Shown: one piece after another, positions 1-8,392 of the stretch
How positions within the stretch are numbered: the stretch's first letter is position 1
How the letters are laid out: each line of letters starts with the position of its first letter
Assembly (NCBI GenBank): GCA_030643125.1
Contig: DAOWML010000029.1
Location: 1 to 12,830, forward strand
Origin: Bacteroidales bacterium
GTDB taxonomy: Bacteria > Bacteroidota > Bacteroidia > Bacteroidales > UBA12077
Length of the DNA stretch: 12,830 nt
Reading direction: 5' to 3'
The notes under the pieces: generated by a model
What the model saw: only the letters and a program-made list of their open reading frames with translations
Databases searched by the model: none
Told to the model about the DNA's origin: nothing
Program-made: the position numbers and the translations under genes

Positions 1-443
1 ACACCATTAGTGAAATATTGAATGACGACCTTGAGTTTAAAAACTTAATTTATAAGCAAATTTTTCAGGAATATCTTGATGTAGCTAACACCGAAAAGAC
101 TTTAGAGAGTAAGCATTTTATATATCATACCGATCCTCAAATTAGTAAATTGGCTGCTGATTTACTGAGTTCGTCTTATACATTAAGTAAAATTTTCGAG
201 AAGGGTGGTTTGCATATTGAGACTGAGGAAATGAAATTAAAACGAATTATTCCGGAAACAATAATAGCTTACAAACGAAAGATATTAGAAATAGCTCAAC
301 AAGAAGCTGCCGAAAAATTGAAGGATACACAGGGGAAAAACATTTCACCCGAAGAAATCAATAAACTACAAAAAGAGTTTATGCAAATTACTTCTGTTAT
401 AAATGCTATTTCTAAAGATCGGGGTTGGGTGGTGTTTAAATAA
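1..443 (+). CDS. dnaG: DNA primase DnaG, C-terminal part (5' truncated by window edge)
   Basis: This is the last ~147 codons of a gene that starts before the window. The reading frame is open from base 3, and residues continue upstream of the TTG at 18 (I-S-E-I-L-N-D-D-L-E-F), so that TTG is not the true start. The segment resembles the C-terminal helicase-interaction region of Bacteroidota primases. It has an acidic 'DDLEF' stretch, a helix with 'IYKQIFQEY', a 'DPQISKLAADLLSS' segment, then a long charged helix ending in 'LQKEFMQITSVINAISKDRG'. DnaG makes the RNA primers for DNA replication and is recruited by DnaB through this region. The catalytic TOPRIM and zinc domains lie outside the window. 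Identification rests on remembered family resemblance of the tail only. A stem-loop follows the TAA stop directly. The next gene is on the opposite strand, so dnaG ends its transcription unit here. Confidence 0.82.
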   Translation, partial: TISEILNDDLEFKNLIYKQIFQEYLDVANTEKTLESKHFIYHTDPQISKLAADLLSSSYTLSKIFEKGGLHIETEEMKLKRIIPETIIAYKRKILEIAQQEAAEKLKDTQGKNISPEEINKLQKEFMQITSVINAISKDRGWVVFK

Positions 444-474
444 AAAATCCGATTAAAAAACGTAACCGGATTTT
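444..474 (+). terminator. Putative terminator after dnaG
   Basis: An inverted repeat AAAATCCG (444-451) / CGGATTTT (467-474) starts right after the dnaG stop codon and encloses a 15-base loop. The T tail is only four bases long and the sequence then turns A-rich, so it is a weak intrinsic terminator for dnaG. Read on the minus strand it is followed by a T run from 447 to 442, so it could also stop readthrough from the opposite-strand operon. Confidence 0.5.
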
Positions 475-492
475 ATGAAAAAAAAATTATAC

Positions 493-563
493 CAATCAAC
501 TTACTATATCTGAACTATTATCGCCATTTAAATATAAGTATACGTTTATTAAAATGTTGATTG
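493..563. repeat. Short inverted repeat in the dnaG-kinase intergenic region
   Basis: CAATCAAC at 493-500 is exactly repeated in inverse orientation as GTTGATTG at 556-563, with 55 AT-rich bases between. It is preceded by TATACC, which superficially resembles the ends of small palindromic elements in other marine bacteria. The arms are only 8 bases, so chance is possible. No gene is seen between the arms. Confidence 0.3.
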
Positions 564-660
564 AAAAACTTGCTATAAGTAGGTCAGGAATGGAATTTAT
601 TTATTCGGATTTGCAAAAAAGGAAAGTAAATTATTGAAGAAACCTGAACCTACCAGCAAG
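564..660 (-). terminator. Long imperfect hairpin with T tail, candidate terminator of the regulator-kinase operon
   Basis: The arms 569-588 and 643-660 pair as CTTGCT/AGCAAG, TAGGT/ACCTA and CAGG/CCTG, separated by a small internal loop and one bulge. Inside, AATTTA (594-599) can pair with TAAATT (627-632), extending the structure. On the minus strand the hairpin is followed by five T (568-564). It lies about 90 bases downstream of the kinase stop codon, where the operon should end. The loop is large for an intrinsic terminator, so a mobile-repeat remnant is an alternative. Confidence 0.4.
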
Positions 661-750
661 CAAAGTAATGTTAAGTTATTATTAATACTTAATTTAGGGC
701 AAAAAATTGTTTGGCGGAAGTTAATTAATGTTAAAAGGTTTAAAGAAGTA

Positions 751-3700
751 TTAAGCAGTATATTTTTTAAGAGTGAAAGTAATTGTAGTCCCTTTTTGCA
801 GTTCGCTAGAAACTTTAATTTTACCATCGTTTTTTTCAACAAATTCTTTACAAAGAATAAGTCCCAAGCCGGAACCTTTTTCGTTAGAAAGCCCCGGAGT
901 GGAGTGATGAGTATCAATTCTGAAAAGTTTTTTCTGATTTTCTTTGCTAATACCTATTCCGGAATCTTTAACTGAATATTTCACAAATTCATCATCGATA
1001 TAACAAGAAATTTCGATTTCACCATTTTCAGGAGTAAATTTAACGGCATTCGAAAGCAAATTTCGAATAACCGTTTTTACCATATTTTCATCTGCAAAAG
1101 CGACAGTATTTTTTTCAATATTTAATTTTAAACGTATATTTTTTGAATCAATTTTTCGCTTAACAAGTTCTATATTTTCAGCTGTTAATGAAGAAATGTC
1201 TATTGGTTTCGGAGAAAACTTTATTTCTCCCATCTGAGTTGATGACCAATCTAGAAGATTCTCCAGTAAATTAAATGTAGTTTGAGAAAGCTTACTTAAT
1301 TCTCCTATAAAACCTTTGGTTTGCTTTTTATTATATTCATCAAAATCATTAAATATTAAATTGGTTGAACCGGCCAAAGTACTTATAGGATTTCGAAGGT
1401 CGTGAGCAATAATTCGGAAGAATTTATTTTTAGTGGCATTACTTAATGCAAGCTTATCTCGTTGTTCTTCAATTTCCAGTTTTTGTTTTTCCAGTTTTTT
1501 GTTTTTAGCACTAATCCACTCGTTTGCTTCTTTAAGGTGTTCGGCTTGAACAAGAATCTCTTCTTTTTGCATTAATATTTCCTGTGTGCGCTCTATTACA
1601 ATTTTTTCTAATTTATCTTTTTCCTTAATTAAACGATAAGTATACAAACGCACAATAATAACAATTAATATAATTCCCAGAATAATGTACCCGAGAATAG
1701 CTGCGAAACTTCTATACCATGGCGGTAAGATTTTAAATTTAAACTCAGAAACAGGGCTTTCCAATGTATATAAATTCCTGGATTTAATCTTAAAAGTATA
1801 ATCCCCTTCTCTTAAGTTAGTATATTCTTTTTTTGTTTCAGTGTTCCAGGGTGACCAGGTTTTGTCGTATCCTTCTAAAAAGTAACTATATTCATTTTTT
1901 GATTCATCTTCATAAAAAGGCAATGAATAATTAAATGTTAACGAATTGTTTTTAAAATCAAGGATAGTACCAATGTTAATTTTAGAATCAGGGTTAATCA
2001 TTAATTTGGCAGAATCGGAATCAAAATCATTTTTTATTCTTTTATAATTTGTTCCATTGTAAATTAATGAATCGCCTGAAAGAACATTTCTGATTAATAC
2101 CGGGTAGATGTTAAAATAATCTTTTTGATTTGTGATATAATATCTAAATGTTCCATCGGTAGTGCTAAACCAAATCATTGAATCGGCAGTTTGGGTTGTA
2201 ATGTAATAACGTGAAATGGTATTTTCTAAAACCCGATACCAGGATAAACTATCATATGGGAAGCCTTCCTTAACACTATCCGTTTCGACCGAATAATGAC
2301 GTTCATCAATAATAAAACTATCTTTAGTATTGTTAAATACAAAATAATCATTGTCACTTAAATAAAATAATTGTCCGTTTTCTTTACCAATCTGAACAGA
2401 TTTAACTGAAGGTAGTCCGTTAGAGGTATTAAATAAATCAATTTTATACTGGTTTTTTTGATCTTGAAAGGGGTTTTGTATTCTGTATAATCCCTTATAA
2501 CTCGCACTTGCCCATATATTTCCTAAAGAATCTTCATTTATATCTCGTATTTGATTATTAATATTAAACATCATTCCATGATCAGTCCACTTTCCGTTAG
2601 AGTAACTCATAAGAGCTATACCATTGGCTAAACCCAATAATATTTTGGAAGGATCTTTTTTATACTGATATATTTTAAAAATAGCTTTATAATCAGATAT
2701 CTGTATGGAATTATCATTGATTATTTGATAAAGACCGGTACTGGTTGCGACAAGTAGCGACATTTTATCTGAAGAAGGAGAAAAAAATGCTTCTCGGTCA
2801 TTTAATAATTCTTCAGTAGTTTTAAAATTTGAATCAGGCAAAATAAAATATAAAAATCCCCAGGCTTGTTCAAACCTACCTTCTACCGGAGTAAAATTAT
2901 TAATAGAATAATTAATGTTATCTTTTTCTCTTTTTGAATAGTAAACACCGGAACCGGTTGAAACATAATGCTTATCATCTAGACTTGCTACATCGGAAAT
3001 GGTTCCGTTTATTCCTTTTTCATCATTCCAATATCTAAAAGGAGATAAAATATCAACCTGACAAATACCATTTGCAAGAGCCATCCATAAAGCCTGGTTC
3101 TTTTGATAATAAAGGTAGTGAGCCTGACTTATCACACCGGTTGACTCATGGTTAATTACATCAACAATTTCCCAATTAGTATCAACAAGTAAAACTCCGC
3201 CTGTAATTGTGCTCAGTGCAAATAAATTATCAGAGATTTTAATTCCATGATAAAATATGTTTTTGATAAAATAATTATTCAGATTTAAAGCATTTGTTGA
3301 AATATCCGAAAACGGTATTATTTGTACATGTTTATCTGAATTATCATATAGAAACAAGCCTTTTGTTCGTGTACATATAAGTAGTTTGTTGTCAATCGGA
3401 AGTATAGAATGTATTCTTTTATCGGCAAAAAACTCTCCTTTTTTGATAAGAACTAATGAATCGTTTTTAAACCTAAATAAACCTTTGCCTATTTCCTGCA
3501 CATATAAGTTTTCATTAACTTTATGACTTAGATAGAACCTTTCATTGTCTCTTGTCCAGTAATCAAATTTTTGATTCTTGTAACGAAATAAATAATTATC
3601 GGTTAAAAAGAAAATGTCTTCATCAAAACAATGAATATCCCATACATCACCAAAGTTGGAATAATTTGAATCAATTAAATGTGTAAGAGAATTATATGTT

Positions 3701-4044
3701 AATGTGCCGGTTTTGTCAGGTAATAAGTGTCCAAATTCTTCGTAAGCTCCCACGTAAAGATTATTATTATCGTCAATCGCAATGGTACGTACATTTGAAT
3801 TGTTAGGAACATAAATTTTTCTCCACTCATTTCCGTCATATTCTAAAACACAACTCGAATTACCGAAATACAAAACACCTCTATTATCTTGAACAATTGA
3901 CCAGTTTTGAGATGGAGCACTGTAGTCGTTTGGAGAATAATATTTAGATAATAACAGGCCTCTTTCCTGAGCAATTGACACAAAAGAATTTATAAACAGG
4001 AATAAAAAAAATAAAACGATATGTCTGATATTAGATTTCAGCAT
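751..4044 (-). CDS. Two-component sensor histidine kinase with extracytoplasmic Reg_prop propeller and Y_Y_Y domain
   Basis: A 1097-residue inner-membrane sensor. Residues 1-25 form a signal peptide. About 40-640 are a beta-propeller region with Reg_prop-like blades (for example near 51-70, and 504-525 with 'GNIWASASYKGLYRI'). About 699-778 are a Y_Y_Y domain, and 779-802 are the single transmembrane helix. About 803-870 are a charged coiled coil. HisKA follows with H881 in 'HDLRNP', the predicted autophosphorylation site. The HATPase region has an N box near 995-999 (NLLSN), G1 'DSGIGI' at 1027-1032 and G2 'GSGLGL' at 1057-1062, so it looks catalytically intact. Unlike hybrid two-component systems of Bacteroidota it has no receiver or HTH domain at its C-terminus. 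It should therefore signal to the LytTR regulator encoded just upstream, whose stop codon overlaps this start by one base (TAATG), suggesting translational coupling. The ligand is unknown; carbohydrate sensing is common among such propellers but is not shown here. Confidence 0.93.
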   Translation of the reverse strand: MLKSNIRHIVLFFLFLFINSFVSIAQERGLLLSKYYSPNDYSAPSQNWSIVQDNRGVLYFGNSSCVLEYDGNEWRKIYVPNNSNVRTIAIDDNNNLYVGAYEEFGHLLPDKTGTLTYNSLTHLIDSNYSNFGDVWDIHCFDEDIFFLTDNYLFRYKNQKFDYWTRDNERFYLSHKVNENLYVQEIGKGLFRFKNDSLVLIKKGEFFADKRIHSILPIDNKLLICTRTKGLFLYDNSDKHVQIIPFSDISTNALNLNNYFIKNIFYHGIKISDNLFALSTITGGVLLVDTNWEIVDVINHESTGVISQAHYLYYQKNQALWMALANGICQVDILSPFRYWNDEKGINGTISDVASLDDKHYVSTGSGVYYSKREKDNINYSINNFTPVEGRFEQAWGFLYFILPDSNFKTTEELLNDREAFFSPSSDKMSLLVATSTGLYQIINDNSIQISDYKAIFKIYQYKKDPSKILLGLANGIALMSYSNGKWTDHGMMFNINNQIRDINEDSLGNIWASASYKGLYRIQNPFQDQKNQYKIDLFNTSNGLPSVKSVQIGKENGQLFYLSDNDYFVFNNTKDSFIIDERHYSVETDSVKEGFPYDSLSWYRVLENTISRYYITTQTADSMIWFSTTDGTFRYYITNQKDYFNIYPVLIRNVLSGDSLIYNGTNYKRIKNDFDSDSAKLMINPDSKINIGTILDFKNNSLTFNYSLPFYEDESKNEYSYFLEGYDKTWSPWNTETKKEYTNLREGDYTFKIKSRNLYTLESPVSEFKFKILPPWYRSFAAILGYIILGIILIVIIVRLYTYRLIKEKDKLEKIVIERTQEILMQKEEILVQAEHLKEANEWISAKNKKLEKQKLEIEEQRDKLALSNATKNKFFRIIAHDLRNPISTLAGSTNLIFNDFDEYNKKQTKGFIGELSKLSQTTFNLLENLLDWSSTQMGEIKFSPKPIDISSLTAENIELVKRKIDSKNIRLKLNIEKNTVAFADENMVKTVIRNLLSNAVKFTPENGEIEISCYIDDEFVKYSVKDSGIGISKENQKKLFRIDTHHSTPGLSNEKGSGLGLILCKEFVEKNDGKIKVSSELQKGTTITFTLKKYTA

Positions 4045-4760
4045 TAATTGTTTTTTATATTGTTTAAATTTTCTAATGCCTCAATTACGGTTTCTTTATA
4101 TTTTCTACCTATTGGTAATTCAGTATCACCTACATCAATACCGGATAAACTGTAAGCATCAATTTTGTCGGTAGCCACAATAAAAGATCTGTGAATTCGT
4201 AAAAATTTATTGTTATTTAATGATGACTCAAAGTAGCTCAATTGTTGTTTGGTTATAACAGTTTTACACAATGTTACAACTTTTACATAATCCTTTATGC
4301 TTTCAAAGTAAAGTATGTTTTTAAAATATACTTTAACCATTTTTTTATTTTCTTTAAGATAAAGGAATTCAGTTGATTCTGATTTTTTTGTTTTCTTTTC
4401 CTGATTTATATTTTCGTAAACACGATTTACTGCTTTAAACAATCGTTCAAAAGTAATCGGTTTTAAAATGTAATCCACAACATTTAAATCAAATCCTTCA
4501 ATGGCATAATTTTTATTTGCCGTTGTAAATATAACGGAAGGTGGTGACGATAAACTTTTAAGAAAGTCAATGCCGGTTATGTTTGGCATTTCAATATCCA
4601 GAAAAAGCAGATCGACAATATTTTCTTTAAGAAACTCATAAACAGGAATAGCGTTATCGAATTTCCCGATAATTTCGATATACGGTATCTTTTTTAAATA
4701 TCCTTCAATAATAGTTATAGCTAATGGTTCATCATCTACTATAACACATTGCAACTTCAT
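4044..4760 (-). CDS. LytTR-family response regulator
   Basis: A 238-residue DNA-binding response regulator of the LytR/AlgR type. The receiver domain (about 3-115) keeps the acidic pair D9/D10, the phosphoacceptor D55 in 'LLFLDIEMPN', T79/T80 and the K100-P101 switch lysine. A charged linker (about 118-132) leads to a LytTR domain (about 133-235) with the characteristic 'FLRIHRSFIV' and 'LPIGRKYK' segments. LytTR domains bind short direct repeats upstream of promoters. It is the first gene of a two-gene operon with the downstream sensor kinase and is divergent from the secreted protease gene, with a 219-base spacer. Phosphorylation by that kinase and control of the protease are inferences from position. 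LytTR regulators are more often paired with LytS-type kinases, whereas this partner is a HisKA kinase. Confidence 0.93.
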   Translation of the reverse strand: MKLQCVIVDDEPLAITIIEGYLKKIPYIEIIGKFDNAIPVYEFLKENIVDLLFLDIEMPNITGIDFLKSLSSPPSVIFTTANKNYAIEGFDLNVVDYILKPITFERLFKAVNRVYENINQEKKTKKSESTEFLYLKENKKMVKVYFKNILYFESIKDYVKVVTLCKTVITKQQLSYFESSLNNNKFLRIHRSFIVATDKIDAYSLSGIDVGDTELPIGRKYKETVIEALENLNNIKNN

Positions 4761-4871
4761 AAACAGTTTTAAATTAAATGGTTATATATTCCCCGAATTT
4801 TAATTAGCAGCAATTTAAAAATAATTTTTAAAAAACTATAAAATAGATTAATAAAAATGAAGATATCCGAA

Positions 4872-4910
4872 CAAATTACTTTTTGTGGGTAGAAACCAGT
4901 TGTTTGTCGA
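4872..4910 (+). promoter_or_regulatory. Candidate operator upstream of the protease gene (copy 1 of a duplicated element)
   Basis: This 39-base element matches 8311-8349 without gaps at 31 of 39 positions. Its fixed cores are ACTTTTT, GGGTAG and GTTTGTCGA. It ends 70 bases before the protease start codon, in the spacer shared with the divergent LytTR regulator gene. A promoter-like box (TACTTT from 4940) lies 34 bases beyond the G of its TTTG, the same distance as in copy 2. The element's CAGTT core only partly fits the published LytTR half-site, so regulator binding is a hypothesis. Confidence 0.5.
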
Positions 4911-4939
4911 CACATCAAAAATTACTCATATAATAATAA

Positions 4940-4947
4940 TACTTTAA
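4940..4947 (+). promoter_or_regulatory. Possible -7 box of the protease promoter
   Basis: TACTTTAA partly resembles the Bacteroidota -7 consensus TAnnTTTG and lies 33 bases before the ATG. No TTTG-type -33 box is found at the normal spacing, which would fit an activator-dependent promoter. The leader that follows is A-rich and has no Shine-Dalgarno sequence, as usual for highly expressed Bacteroidota genes. Confidence 0.3.
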
Positions 4948-4979
4948 ACCAAAATTAACTAACCTAAAAAAATTTTACT

Positions 4980-7900
4980 ATGAAAAAATTTACTCTTTTA
5001 ACATTTGTTTTTTCTATTACCTTAATATTTACGGTATTCGGGCAAAAGGGTTACATAAACCCAGCCGCAAAGTACTGTGAAATGTTAGGATACAGATACG
5101 AAGTTACCACTGTAAAAGGTAGTGGTGAAGTAGGAGTGGTTCATTTACCTGACGGACAAATGGTAAATGCATGGGATTTCTTTAAAGGTAAAGTTGCTCC
5201 CGAATATTCTTATGCTGCAAAGTTAGGTTTCGATGTAGAAACTGAAGTTGTAAAAGAAAACGGATACACTGTTGAAAGAGCAGTATGTGTTCGTATGAAC
5301 AAAGGAGTTGAGGAAAGAATTCCATTATTAGAATTAATGGAATTAAATGGAGAACCTTTAAATGCAGAAGTTGAAAGAACTGTTCCAACTATCCAGGAAA
5401 TTGCAAAAGTTGATCCAAATTTTACTAACGTAAAAAGTCTTCCAACAGATTTCGACTGGAGAAATTATAACGGCCATTCATATATTGGAGATCCTCGTGA
5501 TCAAGGTAGTTGCGGTTCTTGTTATGCATTTGGAGCAACTGCATGTGCTGAGGGAACTTATAACTTTGCTACTGGCAGCTATGACAGTAATACTTCTGAT
5601 TTTTCTGAAGGCTGGATAGCTTTTTGTTTAAGTGATATATCTCCTTATAGCAGCCATTTTGATGGTTGTAATGGAGCAGATTATGACTATTACGAATTAC
5701 AGGCATTAGTTGATATTGGACATATTGATGAATCTTATTTTCCTTATTCTGATGCTAATAATCAATCATGCCCTTCAACAACAGAAAGTGCTCCAAAAAT
5801 CCAATTCGAAGGATGGTATCGAGTACCTTGTGCTGATGTTGATGCAATTAAAACTGCTATCATGACTTATGGAGTGGTTGATGCTGCAGTTTATGTTACA
5901 TCAGCTTTTTCTGGTTATTCAGGCGGAGTTTTTACTGATAGTTATACAACTTGTAATACCAATCCTTGTTATAATGCGACTACCAATCATGCAATAGCAC
6001 TAGTAGGTTGGGGCGTTGATGCAACAGATGGAGAATATTGGATTTTAAGAAACTCATGGGGCAGCTCATGGGGAGAAGGTGGTTATATGAAGTTATCTGT
6101 TAATGCTTCTCATGTTGATTGTTCTGTTTGTTATATGGTTTACACTGATGACGGATCAGTTGCTCCAACTGTTACAACAAATTCAGTAACCGGAATTGGA
6201 GATAATATTGCTACTTGCGGTGGTAATGTTACAGATGATGGTGGAGCAACTATTATAGCAAGTGGTATTGTTTACAGCAAAACATCTGGTGTTAGTACAT
6301 CTAATGGAACAGTTGTTGAAACATCACCTACTGTAACGAGTGGTTCTTATAGTTTAACTATGAATGGATTATTATCTGGAACTACATATTATGTAAATTC
6401 ATTTGCTACAAATGCAAAAGGAACAAGTTATGGTGCTGAAAGAAATTTCACAACAACCGGCGAAGCTCAAGTTGAATATTGTACTTCAGTTGGTAACAAC
6501 TATTCTTATGAATGGATTGCAGGTGTTGTAGTTGGTGATTTTTCTAACACTTCCGGAGCGGCAGGTTATACAGACTTTACAGGAATGACAGCTAATTTAA
6601 CCGCTGGTGAAACTTATAATATTACCTTAACTCCAGCTTTTAGCGGTTCTACTTATAATGAATACTGGAAAATATGGATTGACCTTAATCATGATGGTGA
6701 TTTTGATGATGCAGATGAGAATGTATTTGATCAGGGAGGAATGAGCAAAACAATAGTTACAGGTTCTATCACAATTCCTGCAAGTGCAGCAGCTGTTACA
6801 ACTCGTATGAGAGTTACAATGAAATATAATGCTGAACCAACAGCTTGTGAAGCATCGTTTAGTTATGGAGAGGTAGAAGATTATACCGTTCAGATACTTG
6901 GAGGAGATACGGAAGCTCCAACTGCTCCATCGAGCTTAATTGCTTCAAATATTACAATGACAAGCGTTGATCTTGACTGGAATGCTTCAACAGACAATGT
7001 TGGTGTTGCAGGATATGATGTATATCAAAATGGTTCTTTAATAACTAACACTACAAATACATATTATAATGTTAGTGGATTAAATTCAGGAGCATCATAT
7101 TCGTATTATATTATTGCTAAAGATGCTGTAGGAAACGAGTCTGGTGCAAGTAATACTGTTAATATAACTACAGATACCGATACTCAAGCTCCAACTGTAC
7201 CTGCAAATTTAGCATCTTCAAATATTACAGCTACATCTGTTGGCTTAAGCTGGAATGCATCAACTGATAATGTTGGTGTTACCGGATATGATGTTTATAA
7301 AGATGGTGCTTATTTAGCAAGTACATCTGTTACTTCATATAATGTATCCGGCCTGACAAAAGCTACAACATATACATTCTATGTGAAAGCAAAAGATGCT
7401 GCAGGTAATATATCTGCCGCCAGTAATTATTTAGATGTTACAACATTAGATGAAGTTGTTGTTGTTGAATATTGTGATCTTTATGCAACCAGTGCAAGGT
7501 TTGAGTGGATTGATGTATTTGGTTTAAATGATTTATACAATACATCTGGAGCAAATAACGGTTATGGTGACTTCACAAGCTTAACCGCAAACGTTTCTTT
7601 AGGTACAAGTTATACTGCTTATGTAAGTACCGGATATAAAAGAAGAACATACACTGAGTACTGGAATGTATGGATCGACTTTAATATTGATGGTGAATTT
7701 ACAAGTGATGAAATAGTAATACAGGGAACTGTTGCTGACGGTAATGTTTATACTGCAACTGTGGATGTTCCTACGACAGCAACTATTGGTCAGACAAGAT
7801 TGCGTGTTGCAATGTCTGATGCAGGTTACCCTGCTTCTTGTGGATCATTCAGATATGGCGAAGTAGAAGATTATACAGTTAATATAACAGGTATAACAGC

Positions 7901-8174
7901 TCCATTAGCAAAAATGGTAAATGGAAAATTATTAGGAAATGATGAGGTAAATAATATTAAAGTTTATCCTAATCCTGCAAAAGAAGAATTAAATATAGAA
8001 ATACCATTTGATAATGCAAAGGTTAGAATTATTAATTCAACTGGAGCAATTGTTAAAGAAGTAGTGTTAAATAACAAAAAAGTAATTAATATTTCTGATT
8101 TAGCTAATGGTCTGTATATTATTTCAGTAGAAGATGATAAAGGACCTATTACAGAAACATTTATTAAACAATAA
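4980..8174 (+). CDS. Secreted papain-like (C1 family) cysteine peptidase with FN3, GEVED and T9SS type A sorting domains
   Basis: A 1064-residue multidomain exported protease. Residues 1-21 are a signal peptide. About 26-71 resemble DUF333 ('NPAAKYCEMLGY', 'PDGQMVNAWDFFKG'), and about 75-125 look like a degenerate second copy. The C1 peptidase spans about 153-390: oxyanion Q175, catalytic C181 in 'GSCGSCYAF', H337 in 'NHAIALVGWG' and N358 in 'RNSWGSSWG', so all catalytic residues are present. An FN3-like module (about 394-493) follows, then GEVED (about 499-639, ending GEVEDYTV), two similar FN3 repeats (645-731 and 736-822) and a second GEVED (829-969). The tail, about 990-1064, with 'VYPNPAKEELNIEIP' and 'LANGLYIISV', is a type A sorting domain for T9SS export and surface anchoring or release. 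No I29-type propeptide is seen; the N-terminal DUF333-like pair may fill that role (inference). Likely function is extracellular protein breakdown. Confidence 0.95.
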   Translation: MKKFTLLTFVFSITLIFTVFGQKGYINPAAKYCEMLGYRYEVTTVKGSGEVGVVHLPDGQMVNAWDFFKGKVAPEYSYAAKLGFDVETEVVKENGYTVERAVCVRMNKGVEERIPLLELMELNGEPLNAEVERTVPTIQEIAKVDPNFTNVKSLPTDFDWRNYNGHSYIGDPRDQGSCGSCYAFGATACAEGTYNFATGSYDSNTSDFSEGWIAFCLSDISPYSSHFDGCNGADYDYYELQALVDIGHIDESYFPYSDANNQSCPSTTESAPKIQFEGWYRVPCADVDAIKTAIMTYGVVDAAVYVTSAFSGYSGGVFTDSYTTCNTNPCYNATTNHAIALVGWGVDATDGEYWILRNSWGSSWGEGGYMKLSVNASHVDCSVCYMVYTDDGSVAPTVTTNSVTGIGDNIATCGGNVTDDGGATIIASGIVYSKTSGVSTSNGTVVETSPTVTSGSYSLTMNGLLSGTTYYVNSFATNAKGTSYGAERNFTTTGEAQVEYCTSVGNNYSYEWIAGVVVGDFSNTSGAAGYTDFTGMTANLTAGETYNITLTPAFSGSTYNEYWKIWIDLNHDGDFDDADENVFDQGGMSKTIVTGSITIPASAAAVTTRMRVTMKYNAEPTACEASFSYGEVEDYTVQILGGDTEAPTAPSSLIASNITMTSVDLDWNASTDNVGVAGYDVYQNGSLITNTTNTYYNVSGLNSGASYSYYIIAKDAVGNESGASNTVNITTDTDTQAPTVPANLASSNITATSVGLSWNASTDNVGVTGYDVYKDGAYLASTSVTSYNVSGLTKATTYTFYVKAKDAAGNISAASNYLDVTTLDEVVVVEYCDLYATSARFEWIDVFGLNDLYNTSGANNGYGDFTSLTANVSLGTSYTAYVSTGYKRRTYTEYWNVWIDFNIDGEFTSDEIVIQGTVADGNVYTATVDVPTTATIGQTRLRVAMSDAGYPASCGSFRYGEVEDYTVNITGITAPLAKMVNGKLLGNDEVNNIKVYPNPAKEELNIEIPFDNAKVRIINSTGAIVKEVVLNNKKVINISDLANGLYIISVEDDKGPITETFIKQ
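6912..7445 (+). repeat. Tandem FN3 repeats within the protease gene
   Basis: Two consecutive FN3 modules of about 87 codons (6912-7172 and 7185-7445) share near-identical stretches, including 'WNAST/DNVGV.GYDVY' and 'AKDA.GN.S.ASN'. The DNA is also similar, which points to a fairly recent internal duplication. They sit between two GEVED modules (6474-6896 and 7464-7886) that are themselves diverged copies. Confidence 0.8.
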
Positions 8175-8218
8175 TTGGGATTCTAACACATTTTAATTAA
8201 CCCAGACAACTTAAACTT

Positions 8219-8251
8219 AAAAGAGTGCCATTTTACGGGCACTCTTTTTTT
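8219..8251 (+). terminator. Intrinsic terminator of the protease gene
   Basis: AAAAGAGTGCC (8219-8229) pairs perfectly with GGCACTCTTTT (8238-8248) around an 8-base loop and ends in a T run (8245-8251). It starts 44 bases after the protease stop codon. Confidence 0.9.
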
Positions 8252-8310
8252 ATGCTGTTACTGGATAAACGACATAAATATTAAAGTAAGTTTTTAAACA
8301 AATTTCTGAG

Positions 8311-8349
8311 CAAATCACTTTTTTGGGGTAGGAAGTTGTCGTTTGTCGA
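8311..8349 (+). promoter_or_regulatory. Second copy of the protease upstream element, with no gene behind it
   Basis: This matches the element at 4872-4910 without gaps at 31 of 39 bases, in the same orientation, 137 bases beyond the end of the protease gene. The similarity continues more weakly (about 21 of 37) to a TATTTTTC box at 8379-8386, which fits the Bacteroidota -7 consensus TAnnTTTG except at the last base. No credible coding region follows before the terminator at 8491-8514. Confidence 0.5.
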
Positions 8350-8392
8350 TAAGCAAAAAATAATTAGAAAAGTAATATTATTTTTCTGCTGT

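Larger units (their letters stand above)
475..750. other. Gene-free intergenic stretch between dnaG and the sensor kinase
   Basis: This AT-rich region lies between two 3' ends (dnaG on plus, kinase on minus). Apart from the two inverted repeats and the hairpin listed separately I see no RNA gene, promoter or credible coding region. The overlapping ORFs here have lysine/asparagine- or leucine/phenylalanine-rich composition, have no family features and run into the kinase gene on the other strand. Confidence 0.6.

Noticed and set aside
597..975. Overlapping ORFs on both strands at the 3' end of the sensor kinase
   Set aside because: They overlap the kinase coding region in other frames and have lysine/phenylalanine- or leucine-rich composition without family features.
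4761..4860. Search for a promoter of the regulator-kinase operon on the minus strand
   Set aside because: Only weak partial matches to TTG and TAnnTTTG were found at poor spacing; none is strong enough to annotate.
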